From Dendrobium chrysotoxum (lineage: Eukaryota; Streptophyta; Magnoliopsida; Asparagales; Orchidaceae): DNA of 64,000 nt. This document shows, one piece after another, positions 49,358 through 61,000 of this stretch. Position numbers and translations under genes: made by a program. How positions within the stretch are numbered: the stretch's first letter is position 1; each line of letters starts with the position of its first letter. Location: assembly GCA_019925795.1 (NCBI GenBank), contig CM034309.1, positions 16,362,729-16,426,728 on the forward strand, given 5' to 3'. The notes below the pieces were generated by a model, which saw nothing but the letters and a program-made list of their open reading frames with translations, had not been told where the DNA came from and made no database searches.

Positions 49358-51230
49358 GATGTTAGATGTATAAAAGTCTTTTGCAGTAGCTTGTGGGAGC
49401 TCGTATTTGATGATGGTTTTCTGTATTTATTTGGAGACGGTGATTTGTATTTACAGAGGGTCTCCTACGGCAGCCCGTAAGAGCTTGTATTTGTTGCAGT
49501 CCTTGAGATGATTGGAATGACAGATGTACTTTTCTATGTGTAATTGTGAGTTTAGGCCACCAAACTTTGCATCAGCCTTTAGCAACACATTTGTCAAGTA
49601 TTGATCATTAATTCTGGTAGGCACAATACAGTGTATTGACGCTTACTCGAATGCATTTTGATGTGTCATATCATTGTTTTCACTGTATGTCAAATCTTTC
49701 TGATTTCAACTGACATGTCGATTGTGATACGAGCACCTTGTAGTGTCATTGGACCCTTGCACCAACTCCTGTACGATCAGGGGATTCTTTACATTGGCAT
49801 TGTATTTCTTGTTGCCTTTTACATATTACGAGTGAACTTTTGTGCCTACGAAAGCCTCTATAATTGCGTGTGGGTATTCTTATGGTGGTTTGTAGACATT
49901 CATGCCCGTAATGGATTCATAACTCTTGCTAACATTTGAATTATAAGGTATTACTACATCCACTTCGATGAATTGTAATCTTTTGTAGGTGATAGAGATG
50001 TTGATTCCTCCTTATATTGTAATGGACTGTACGAATACCCTGGCGCTTGTTGCATGCTTCTGTACACACTTATAGGGAGGGCATTGTCAATTGTAGGCAG
50101 GTTCATTATGTTCACCTGCTTGTGTGTCAGTCTTAATTGCAGAGAGTTGTATACACAAGAAGTCTCTTCTCATAGCTGATATGAAGATCGTTGCAAACTT
50201 CAATCTCGTTGTTTATGGGTCTTCGCATGTTAAATTGTCATGTTCACTGCAGGCTCCTTATAGATTTGTTCAAGCCAATCAATTTCATGAACCTTCACTG
50301 GTATTTGTAAGTGATTGAGGCTAGAGATCATACGATCTTTATTACTTTTGAGAATAGCTTGTAGTTTGCAAGTGGATATTTGTATTCTTGAGGGTCCTTA
50401 ATGTCTGTGTATTTGTAATTATCTCAAGTAGAGCTCAATTGTCGGGGCTTCCGTTATCATTTGCGGATGAATGATACTTGCAAGATTTATGTGGGCATCA
50501 TCCTCGAGCCTTGCTCATAGTACATTGAAAGCTTACACTTGAACTCATATTAGTCAAATATCTTATGTTGTTGATTGCAAACATGCCATGCCTGAAGTTC
50601 TTGATCGTGTGTAGGCGATTGCATGATTGAAGATCTTGCGTTGTTGATTTCAAACATGTGAGTATCTTAATCAAGGTGATAAATTTCTCAATATTTCATG
50701 TTCAAACGAAATTCCTCATTGATTATTTGAGTCCAATTCCTTGTCATCACATTAAGCTCGGATGTTCAAGTTCAAATCAAGCTCTTTTTGTGATCCACAC
50801 CAAATTTGTTTGGATTCAAACTTTTCAATTCATGCCCACTATGTTCTTTGTCAAGTTCAAGATGAGTTTAATTTGAGTCCCCTGCTGTCCTTTGCAAGTT
50901 CAAATCAAGTTCATGTGATCCGATCTGTATGTCCAGTTCACTATGTTCAAACTCAAATTTGTTTGAATCTTATCCAATTCAGGTTCCAGTTTACAAGTGT
51001 TCTATACGGTTCATTATGACTTCCTCAGATTCAAGTTCATTTAAGTTAGGATTCAATGCTTGCAACTTTGATTAATGTTCAATTTGTGTTTGAGTTCACA
51101 AGTCTCGTTGTCCTCCTCCCTTGAGTTCAAACAAGTCCAAGTACAGTCATATGATCACCCAAAATTTCGGCAGCCTCCCGGCGTCTCCCCCGTTTAGGGG
51201 AAAAAACGACAAGAGTCTGGGCCTTCCCAC

Positions 51231-51562
51231 CACGCGCAATAAAGCACGTGCATGGTAGGTGTCCTTAGACACCTCGGCCGTGGTCTTCATTCCCACCACG
51301 CGCAATAAAGCGCGTGCATGGGGTCTTCAACGGTACCTGTTTGAAAAGACAGTTTGCTTTCCCCTCGCTCGAGGGTACTTATAGATAACCCGCCTCGTCG
51401 TAGGCGCCGCACCGGGGTCCCAACCCACCACGCGCAATAAAGTGCGTGCATAGGTGTTTTCCCGGTCCGCCGCAAATGACGAAAGCAAGTTCTCGGAGAT
51501 TACCCCTCTCGTCGTAGGCGCCGCACCGGGGTCCCAACCCACCATGCGCAATAAAGCGCGTG
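51231..51562 (-). repeat. Hairpin array in LTR C
   Basis: Four hairpins with arms CACGCGC/GCGCGTG or variants around a six-base loop (AATAAA on the plus strand): 51231-51250 (one mismatch), 51297-51316 (perfect), 51429-51448 and 51543-51562 (one wobble each). The last two sit in a 114-bp tandem duplication (offset 51396 to 51510) with a GTCGTAGGCGCCGCACCGG box, the reverse complement of the box in A and B. A 7-bp stem AGGTGTC/GACACCT (plus strand, 51257-51274) lies beside it. Confidence 0.85.
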
Positions 51563-52697
51563 CATAGGTGTTTTCCCGGTCCGCTGCAAACGACGAAATC
51601 AAGTTCTCATAGTTTTTAGGGTTTAGGGATCATACCTTGGCGAGCGTCGGCGGGGTGGTGGCACGTGGATCGAGGCAAGAGACGGTTTCATTTTTTTTTT
51701 TTTTATTATTATAATTAATTAGAATTAACCATAATCAATTATAATTAATAATAATTAGTTATAATTAATTATAGTTAATTAGCTAATTATAATTAATAAT
51801 TGATTAATTAATTATAATTAAATAACAATTAACTATAACGAATGATGCATTGTTAAATAATTATGATTAATAATTAATTACTAATTATTAATTAATTATA
51901 ATTAGTTAATTAATTATAACTATAATTACTGATTAATTATAATTAATAATACTTAATTATAATTAATTAAATAACTATAATCAATAATTAGTTACTAATT
52001 ATTAATTAACTACACTTAGCTAATTAATCAAAATCGTAATCAATTATAATTAATCATAGCAATTAAATATAATTAATCTATTAATTATAATTAATTATAA
52101 ATAAAATTAATTATAATTAAAAAAAATAATTAAGCAATTAATTATAATTAAAAGAATAATTAATTAGTTAATCATAATTAGTCTATTAACTATAATTAAT
52201 GACATTTAATTATAGTTAATACTAACTGATCATGATTAAGACTTAATTATATATAACTAATTATAATTAATAATTAATTATAATGATTCATTATAATTAA
52301 TTATAATTAATAATTATTTATAATAAAAGATTAATTAATTAATTATAATTAACTAATTAATTATAATTAATTAAATCAAATCCCTATTTCTCTCTACACT
52401 CTCTAGCTCTGCAGATTTACTGGATTTAGCCGAAATAGAGAGCAGGAAGGGAGAATGTTAACTTCACAGTGGCGAGCTCCCGTCGTGCTTACGATCAAAA
52501 TGTTGTAACTTCCGTTCGACAGCAAGGGAGGGACGTCGAAGGGCGAAGTCGAACAGCAACACAGGAGCCGAAGAAGCGTCTGAAAGGGGGAAGGTTACCT
52601 TCACGCGGGCGAGCCCCTGCCGCGACTTCCGATCCAACCGGAAGGAACGTCTTCGAAGGAGGTAGGGAAGATTCGGCCAGGTGGGGTGCTCTCTTCC

Positions 52698-52729
<32 letters not shown>

Positions 52730-53011
52730 ACTTCTTGCGGCTGAAGGAGGAGATCGGCGGCACGAGCAGAGGACTGCAACAGGGGGGCGACGTCGGCTAC
52801 AGGTAAGGGTTTGATTTGGGTTAGGTGGGAATGAGTCGGAGAGAGGAGGCCGATCGGAGACAGTGGAGGTGCGGCTGCTTGGGATCGAACAGGGAAGGAG
52901 CTAGCGGGAGTCTGCGGAGGAGTTCTGCGACAGGGAAGAGCAGGGGTTCGCGAGTGGTTTCAGCGGACTATGGTCGGAGAGTTCTACCGAAGGAAGCCTT
53001 CCTCTCCTCCA

Positions 53012-53018
53012 TTTTATA
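53012..53018 (-). promoter_or_regulatory. TATA box of LTR C
   Basis: TATAAAA on the minus strand about 150 bp into the LTR, in the same relative place as in LTR B. It is followed by GGAGGAGAGGAAGGC leader-like sequence. Confidence 0.6.
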
Positions 53019-53167
53019 GACGCAAATGGGGGCACGATCGAGAGCGGGATTTGAGCAGGAATCGCGGAGAAGCGACGCCAACGGCGCCGAACAGTCAGGT
53101 AACGGGATTTTCGGGATTTTGAGCGATTCCTCTCTCCCTTTTTTTGTTTTGTATCCGGTGGTCAACA

Positions 53168-53181
53168 AATGCCCCCCAACA
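53168..53181 (-). other. Polypurine tract next to the 3' LTR
   Basis: On the minus strand, GTTGGGGGGCATT directly precedes TGTTGACC. A G-rich tract at this place primes plus-strand DNA synthesis in LTR retrotransposons. Confidence 0.7.
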
Positions 53182-53450
53182 AATGTGGTTCGCGTCTAGA
53201 GCAAACCACGTTTGTTGTATGTTGATTGACTCTATGGATCTCTAGATATTTGTTCTAGATGTCACACAAAGGTTTTCATTTAGTGGATCTCCAAAAATTT
53301 GTTTGGATGTCACACCAAGATTTTCATTCTGTAGCTTTCCAAGAGTCCATCTCTGTACCTTCATGGCTCTTTTAGATGCATTTGTAATCTCTAGTGGGAT
53401 TAACATGCTGGTTCTTGTGATTTCTGTGATTGTACCCCATGTTGTAGATG

Positions 53451-53516
53451 ATTTTAAATATTTATTTGGGGATCTCGGCACGCAGCACGATGTCGACCCA
53501 AATAAATATTTAAAAT
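53451..53516 (-). repeat. Spacer hairpin 1 (20-bp perfect stem)
   Basis: Arms 53451-53470 (ATTTTAAATATTTATTTGGG) and 53497-53516 are exact reverse complements around a 26-base loop. On the element's sense strand it is preceded by a CTGGGGGCATTTT tract similar to the polypurine tract. Confidence 0.95.
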
Positions 53517-54104
53517 GCCCCCAGTCTTTAGGGACGTTTGTAGATGTCGTTCGGGATACCTCTTTTGTAGCTTTAGTTTCCCTGAGACTTTGGTTCCTTC
53601 TGTCCTGTGCTTTGTGCGGCAGACATTGATGGAGAATTTCCTGATTTGTCTCTACTGACTTGTCAGGTGATTTGTACCTTCGGCCCTTTGCTTCTAGCTT
53701 TGGCGGGCTTGATAAAGGAGTAGATGCCGGTGACCTAAACCCTTTTAGGATCGTATTAGGTCGTTGGCGAAAAGTCATCGGTCCGGAGCTTTGTGCATAA
53801 TGGACTTGTTGATGACGGAATCCTTTTAGTTCAGCTTTAAGCTTTTCATGAACTTTGGGATAATTTCTTCGGTCCTTTGCTTTGTGCTTTGCTGGACTTG
53901 TTGAAGAAGAATTCATTCGATCCTAGCTTTGTGCTTTATGGATTTGTTGAAGGATTTACAGGTTTTGGATTCAGTTGATAGTACCAATAATGAGTAGTAT
54001 CTTGATCCTTAACCACTTGAGGAGACTTTAATCTGAGTCACTTGAGTTCATCAGATTAGGCGAGCTGGGATTTGACAGCTCTTCGTCCTCTGGCTGCTGA
54101 GATG

Positions 54105-54585
54105 GGGGTTCCTCTACTACGGCCTTTCTTATGGCGTATTGAGTAGATGGAGCTGCCAGCGATCCGGCCATATTTGGGCGTGTTGGATCCGACCTCTTAC
54201 ACCCATTCAGGCTTCAGACTTGAGCTAGGGGAAATGTGCTTCCCAATGCTGATTTTGCTGAAGTTGATAGATTTTGAGTCTTCCTTTGTGGTTGAAGATT
54301 TAGAGCCTACGCGAATTTGGTAGTTGCTCGAGATTTCTCCTTCCCATTGGAACTTTGATTCTCCGGCCAATTAGGAGAATTTGATAGACTACGATCACTT
54401 GAACTTATCGAGTCAGATTTGCCTTCGTGTTTCCTACAGTCCCTACTGACGGGTTGACGAAGTGGGGGTTCCGCTACTACGGCCTTTCTTATGGCGTGCT
54501 GAGTAGACGGAGCTGCCAGCGATCCGACCATATCTGGGCGTGTTGGATCTGACCTCTTACACCCACTCGAACCTTAAGCTTCAGG
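54105..54585 (-). repeat. Duplicated 110-bp segment in the spacer
   Basis: Segments 54105-54226 and 54468-54585 share blocks such as TACTACGGCCTTTCTTATGG and GGAGCTGCCAGCGATCCG with few differences, in direct orientation about 363 bp apart. Confidence 0.85.
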
Positions 54586-54772
54586 CTGCTGAAAGACTTC
54601 AGGTTGTTCTGGCTCAATTTGTTAGGGTGTGTAGTTGCGAAAGTCTCTTTTTTGACTTTCGAAGTTTGGTACGTTGGAGAAGGTGATGTCTCGATCTTTT
54701 GCAAGACCACCTGCACATACTTTGAAAAGAATTCATTGTATTCTTCAGTATAAAAGAATATTCGTGTTGGTG

Positions 54773-54838
54773 ATTTTAAATATTTATTCGGGGATCTCGG
54801 CATGCAGCGCGATGTCGACCCGAATAAATATTTAAAAT
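54773..54838 (-). repeat. Spacer hairpin 2 (20-bp perfect stem, compensatory change)
   Basis: Arms 54773-54792 (ATTTTAAATATTTATTCGGG) and 54819-54838 are exact reverse complements. Compared with copies 1 and 3, a T in one arm is C and the partner A is G, so pairing is kept. Confidence 0.95.
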
Positions 54839-54890
54839 GCCCCCTGTCTTGCAGGGATATTTCATAATAGAATAAATTTGAAATCTTGAT

Positions 54891-54957
54891 ATTTTAAATA
54901 TTTATTTGGGGATCTCAGCACGGAGCATGATGTCAACCCAAATAAATATTTAAAAAT
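54891..54957 (-). repeat. Spacer hairpin 3
   Basis: Arms 54891-54910 and 54937-54957 pair over 20 bp with one extra A in the second arm. The flanking GCCCCCTGTCCTGTAGGG is shared with copy 2. Confidence 0.95.
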
Positions 54958-55091
54958 GCCCCCTGTCCTGTAGGGAGATTTTGAAATGCATTCTTGCAAC
55001 ACAAGAGAATTTCAAAAATATAAAATGTAAAGTGTATATAGATATGCATGGAATACACAATACATTAAATATAAAATTTCCTTGAGCAATT

Positions 55092-58000
55092 TTACGCATG
55101 GTACTTCTTCAGGTGTCGACCGTTGATCGGCGGCATGGGCCTCTGACCGTGCAGATCGATGAGCTGGTAGGCTCCTCCTTGGTACACCTTCTCGATGACG
55201 AATGGGCCTTCCCAGTTGGATACGAATTTGCCACCAATTTTTCGGTGAGGGATGATTGGCCTTCTCAGCACCAGGACCAATTCCCCTTCTTGAAAGGATC
55301 GAGGGTGCACCATCCGATCAAATGATTTTGCCATCCTTCCTCGGTAGATTTCTAAGTTCTGTTGGGCTTGCAACCTGACTTCGTCGAGTGCATCGAGTTC
55401 CTCAATTCTTAGGCGAGAATTCTGCTCTTGAGTAAGCTCATTCTGGATAGCGACCCGAAGAGACGGTAATTCAACTTCTAGTGGCAAAACGGCTTCAGCC
55501 CCGAACACTAGTGAATAGGGAGTGGCTTTGGTTGGTGTTTTGTAGGTCGTACGATACGCCCACAATGCTTCTGCCATCTTTGTATGCCATTCTCTTTTAT
55601 TCTTGGTGAGGATCTTCTTCAACAACTTCACCAGCGTCTTGTTGAAGGCCTCAGCCAAACCATTGGCTCTTGGGTTGTATATAGACGAGTAACGCCAGTC
55701 AATCTTATGACGATCTACGAACTTGTAGATTTTTGTACTCTTGAATGCTGTGCCATTGTCTGAGATCACACGGCGTGGTACACCGAATCTGTAGACGACG
55801 TTGTGGGTAAAGAAGTTGATCACGTGCTCGGACGTAACTTCCCTGAATGGTGCCGCTTCTGCCCACTTAGAAAAATAGTCTGTTGCTGCCAGTATAAAGC
55901 GGTGTCCCGCCGAAGACGGCGGATCTATTGGCCCAATTATGTCTGTGCCCCAACATTCAAATGGCCAGGATGCAATTGTTGGATGCAGTGGATTTGGCGG
56001 TTGATGAATGACATCACCGTGAATCTGACACTCGTGGCACTTCTTAGCGTGGTTGATACAATCTCTCACCATCGTAGGCCAGTAATAACCCATTCTTTTA
56101 ATTTTAGCGGCCATCTTGGGACCTGACTGGTGTGCTCCACAGAGTCCTTCGTGAACTTCTGTTACTATTTTATCAGCTTCTTTGGTCCCTAGGCACCTTA
56201 GCCACATTTGATCAAAAGCTCGCCGATATAGCGTATTATTGACAAACGCGTATCGCAATGCTCTTTTTCTAATTTGTGCAGCCAGAGATTTATCTGTTGG
56301 AAGTTTGCTTTCTTTGAAATAGTCGACGAATGGTTGCCTCCAATCGTCTTCGACTTCAACATCTAGGCAATCCAACCACGACTCTGAGAATCTACCAGTT
56401 CTTCGTCTTTTTACTGCTGGACGTTCCCCTGGTTGATCTTTAATAGTGATTTGTTGTGGATGTTGAGGATCGACCGGGGTTGCATCCTGCTGGCTTGAAC
56501 CTGGTATTCCTTCTGCCTGCGGGAATTGTAGGGTTGCTGGCTCTAAGACTCGGCGGTTTTCAACCGCAATGAATATAGGTGGCCTCTTATCCTCATTTGC
56601 AAGCTCCTTGGCCAGTTTAGCTAGACAATCTGCTTTTGCATTCTGTCCTCGAGGAACCTGAGTCATCCTGACATTCGGTATTTGTTTTAGAAGCTCAAGA
56701 GCTCGTCGGTGATAGTGGGCCAATTCAAGTTTGCAGATTTTGTAAATGCCCAGAACTTGATTTATCACAAGTTGAGAATCGCCAAAAATTTGAAGATCTG
56801 TGATTTGAATATCAATTGCAATCTCCAGCCCTGCTATTAGAGCTTCATATTCGGCTTCATTATTGGTCCGAGGTTCCGTTAGACTGAACGAGAATCTCAT
56901 TATGCCTCCCTCGGGTTCTATAAAGACTAGACCGATGCCAGCTTGGGCCTTTGCAAGATTTGGAGGTTTGGGAGACTTGATAGACGATGCCCCATCAAAG
57001 TACATCTCCCAGAATGGTAGCTTTTCTTCTTCATCAACTTGCATGATTTGTTCATCTGGCAAATCATCATTGAGCGGAGAGTCAGCTGGGATTGGATGTG
57101 CGGCGAGGAAATCTGCCAAAGCTTGTCCCTTTACTGCTTTCTGTGGCATGTATACTATATCAAATTGCAGTAATAGCACTGCCCACCTTGCTAAACGACC
57201 TGTCAACGCTGGTCTTGTCATCAAGAACTTCAGCGGATCGATCCTTGATATCAAGGTGATTTTATGAGAGAGCATATAGTGGCGGAGCTTCTGGACTGCA
57301 AAGATCAACGCCAGACAATGTTTCTCAATTGGAGAATATCGTACTTCTGCTCCGATTAATCTCCGACTGATGTAGTAGAGTGCATTTTCTTTTCCTTCCT
57401 CATTGTGCTGAGCCAGTAACGCTCCGAGGGACTCTTCTAGTGCTGCCGTATACAGTATAAGAGGCTTCTCCGGAATTGGCGCTGCGAGAATGGGTGGATT
57501 CAACAAGTATCTCTTGATACTGTCAAATGCTTCCTGACATTCTTCATCCCACTTGAAACGAACGTCTTTCTTCATCAGTTTTGAAAATGGCTGGCACCTA
57601 CCCGACAGATTCGATATGAATCGTCGAATGAAAGCCAATTGTCCTTGCAAGGAGCGGAGTTGACGGAGGCTTCTTGGCGGTGGCATCTCAATGATCGCCT
57701 TGATTTTGTTGGGATCGACTTCTATGCCTCGATGACGAACGACATACCCCAAAAATTTGCCGGAGGAGACCCCGAAAGCACATTTGAGAGGATTCATTTT
57801 CAGATCAAACTTTTTGATTCTCTCAAATACAATTCTTAAGTCATTTAGATGCTCTTTTCGGTCTATGCTCTTAACGACAAGGTCATCTACATAGCACTCG
57901 ACCTTCTGATGTATCAATTCATCAAAGATATGGGTCATCGCCCGTTGGCAAGTGGCACCAGCATTCTTCAAGCCAAAGGGCATGACCGTGTAGCAGAAAA

Positions 58001-61000
58001 TGCCGATGGGCGTTCTGAATGATGTATGCCTTTCATCCTCAGGAGCCATCTTGATCTGGTTGTATCCCGACGATCCATCCATAAACGAGAACATGTCATA
58101 GTTTGACGTGTTGTCTACCAGGAGTTCGGATACAGGAAGTGGAAAGTCATCTTTTGGACACGCCTTGTTGAGGTCCCGAAAGTCGATACAGATGCGTATC
58201 TGACCGTTCTTCTTCTTCACCGGGACGATGTTAGCGATCCAGTCGGCGTATTTCTCTTCACGGATGAAGCCCGCTTCTATGAGCTTTTTGGTTTCAGCAA
58301 TCACCTGTTCTTCAATCTCCAATCTCATTCTCCTTGGAGGTTGTTTGACGGGTGCGACATCCGGTTTGACTGCCAACCTGTGAACTGCTACCTCAGGGGA
58401 TAAGCCAGGCATTTCAGCATATGTCCAGGCAAAGCAATCCCTGAATTCAAAGAGGAGTTCTTTTATCTCTTCCACCTGATCTTCTGGCAGAAGGGAACTA
58501 ATGAATGTTGGGCGAGGGTCATCCTCGGTTCCCAAGTTGACTTCTTTTAGCTCGTCCATAGTGGCTGCCTGTCCACCATCTTCAAGCTCTTCTGGTGCAG
58601 GCTTGGCCTCTAGAGGCTGATCATCGTAACCCTCAGCTTCGTAGGCTTCTTCATCAGGAACATCATTGGATTCAACTTCCCTGCAAGTGATGGCTCGGCA
58701 AGTCTCCTTCCGGATGCATTTTCGCCTGACGAATCCAATACCTTTATATGCATTCATCTCCTTCCGCCGCATTGGACGTGGATTCCTTCCGTACCAGAGA
58801 CTTAAACACATACGAAGTTGTCGTTTGGGGGTGGGAACATTGATCCACTTTCGCAACATTCTTTGAATACCTTTGGTATTAAACCTAGGTATCCTCGTAG
58901 GTAGTAATTCTTCAGAATCGATGAAGACATGGTCCCAATCACGATTCACTTCTTCATCCTTTCCTACGGAGTAGAATATATTCCCTGACTCGATCCCCTT
59001 TCTGATTGGAGGCAGATAAAGGGTTACAAGTTCTTCAACTTTATGCACATCTCGTTGAATTATTTCTTTAAAATACTGTAGGGGAATACGAGTGACTACG
59101 AGCACGCTATCTGAGATTGACAGGCTATCTATTCTTCTAGAGAATACCTCTTGTACCGTGTTCATATAGATAGAGTCGTAGTCATAGTCATCATTTGAAT
59201 ATGCGACCTCCCTACTCCATTCGTCGATCGAACGACATACCCTCTGGGATTTTGCGGGGGTGACATTATCTTCATCTGTGTCGCTCCCAAGGTGAGGTAC
59301 ACGTTTTCTTTCTTTAGAAGTGGCAGTGGTAGCTTCTTTGGGAAGAGTCGGCGTTGCCTTCTTTCTCCCCACCTGCTTCCTCTCACCTTTCTGTTCAGGT
59401 TGCTTTGCACTCTTTGGGTTAGATGCTTGAGCCTTTAGAGAGCTTGATAACTTTTGCTTCTTTGGCATGAAGTACTGCGCATCTTCATAGACTGTCGCTT
59501 CATGGACCGCAAAGGGCTGAATATCACCAGAGATCCTGAATTCTTCCCCATCCCTAAGGTACTTCATGCACTGGTGTAGTGTTGATGGGACGATGCCATA
59601 CTCATGCAACCAGGGGCGACCCAGGAGCGCCTTGAATGAAGTGTCCGCATCAATCACATGAAATTTAGCTTCTGTATGGAATTCCCCAAATACAAGAGGG
59701 AGCATAAACGATCCAAGGGTTTTCTGCCCTTTTTCGTTAAAGCCATGTACCATAAGCTTATCTGGCCCGAGGTGCTCTACGTTGAGGCACAACGAACTTA
59801 GCGCTTTTAAGCTCATGAGGTTGATGGAGGATCCAGGGTCGATCAGAATTCGACTGATTACCAAATCGTCACTCTCTGCAGTAACATACAGAGGTCGATT
59901 GTGGTCTGCCGTCCCAAGCATCATGTCGTCCTCAGTAAAAGTGATGAACGGTTCATTTCGAGCTTGCAGGACCTCAGTCAGGTTGCGCTCAGTGAAGTAC
60001 GCCTCATATCTTTCGGGGTCTTTGAGAGCCTGAATCAAAGTCTCCCGAAGATCCTTGGACATCACCAGAGCGTCGTATATGCTGAGCTGGGCAGGGATCT
60101 TCCTCAGATGGGATAAGATATTATAATCTATTCCCTTAACTGGAGTATGTTTCTTCTTGGGATCCTCGGAGATAATGTCTTCGTTGACAACTATCTCTTT
60201 TCCCTTATCTTTATTGGATATTCCCTTCTTTAGCGGAGGTGGTAGTATCTTGCCACTTCTCAACTGCACTTGAGCGATCTCTTCTGGATCAGACTCATTT
60301 GACGGTGTATTTTCTTCAGAGTCTGCCATCGTCGCGTCTAGGGATTCATTCGTTGACTCAGAATCACCTCCCAGATTTACATGTCCTATCTGCGACGCTA
60401 TATCGGGATCAGATTCATCTGTCTTTGGAAAATACAGATCCTCCTCTGAGCTGTAGTCCATTGACGATGTTGCCAGACAGGTTTCAACGATCATCTCTCT
60501 AACATATTTTTCTTTTGTCAGTGTTATTGGCGTTGCTGAAATGACCCGACAGACTTCTGTGGGAAGAGGATCCTCATCAGCCTCTTCTGCTTCGTCAATC
60601 TTGAGCTCTGACATAAAGTCAGCAAGCTTAATAGGACACCTCGCGGTCTGGTAGTATTCATCCAGACTATCCATAACCCTTTGGGTTGCTATTTTCTTCT
60701 CCTTGGGCTTCTTCAGTTTTGTCTTCTTCTTGGAGGACTTTTTCTTTCCAGACTTTGAAGGGCCAGCTTGATTGGAAAATTGTTTAGAAGTAGGAGCTTG
60801 TGCCACAGGTAATGCCTTCAGATTTAACACTGGTTCCGTAGGAGATTTCCATTTTATACCCGGAACTCCTTCAAGCTGTTTCAGCATTTTCACAGTTTTC
60901 TTAGAGACCGCAGTCTCCCACTGTTCCTCCTGAGCTGGCTTCTTTTCATTTTTTCTTTCTTCAACCGGGGGTACGGAGGAAGTCGTTACTACCCGAGTTG

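Larger units (their letters stand above)
47602..53167 (-). mobile_element. 3' LTR (copy C) of the Tat-lineage element (5566 bp)
   Basis: On the minus strand it starts TGTTGACCACCGG at 53167, right after a polypurine-like GGGGGGCATT, and ends GAGCCCACA at 47602. It has the same internal plan as solo LTRs A and B, in reverse on this strand: TATAAAA at 53018-53012, GA tract 52729-52705, TTAATTA-rich block 52378-51688, hairpin array 51562-51231, invariant box 51189-51169, TTGAA-rich tract, tandem 72-bp repeats, and the conserved end. It lies downstream of the pol stop at 55092, which identifies it as the 3' LTR. It is about 0.8 kb longer than A or B, partly from the longer AT block and tandem repeats. 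The 5' LTR is outside the window, so its target duplication cannot be checked. Confidence 0.93.
53182..55091 (-). other. Non-coding spacer between pol and the 3' LTR
   Basis: About 1.9 kb inside the element with no conserved coding frame. It holds three 20-bp-stem hairpins (listed separately), a duplicated 110-bp segment (54105-54226 and 54468-54585), and a near-tandem pair of about 45 bp at 53234-53325. The longest minus frame (53916-53242) is built of diverged repeats and matches no family I know, so I do not call it a gene. Confidence 0.6.

Noticed and set aside
53242..53916. 224-residue minus-strand frame in the element spacer
   Set aside because: Built from diverged repeats and a hairpin arm, no known domain; an extra element gene is possible but unsupported.
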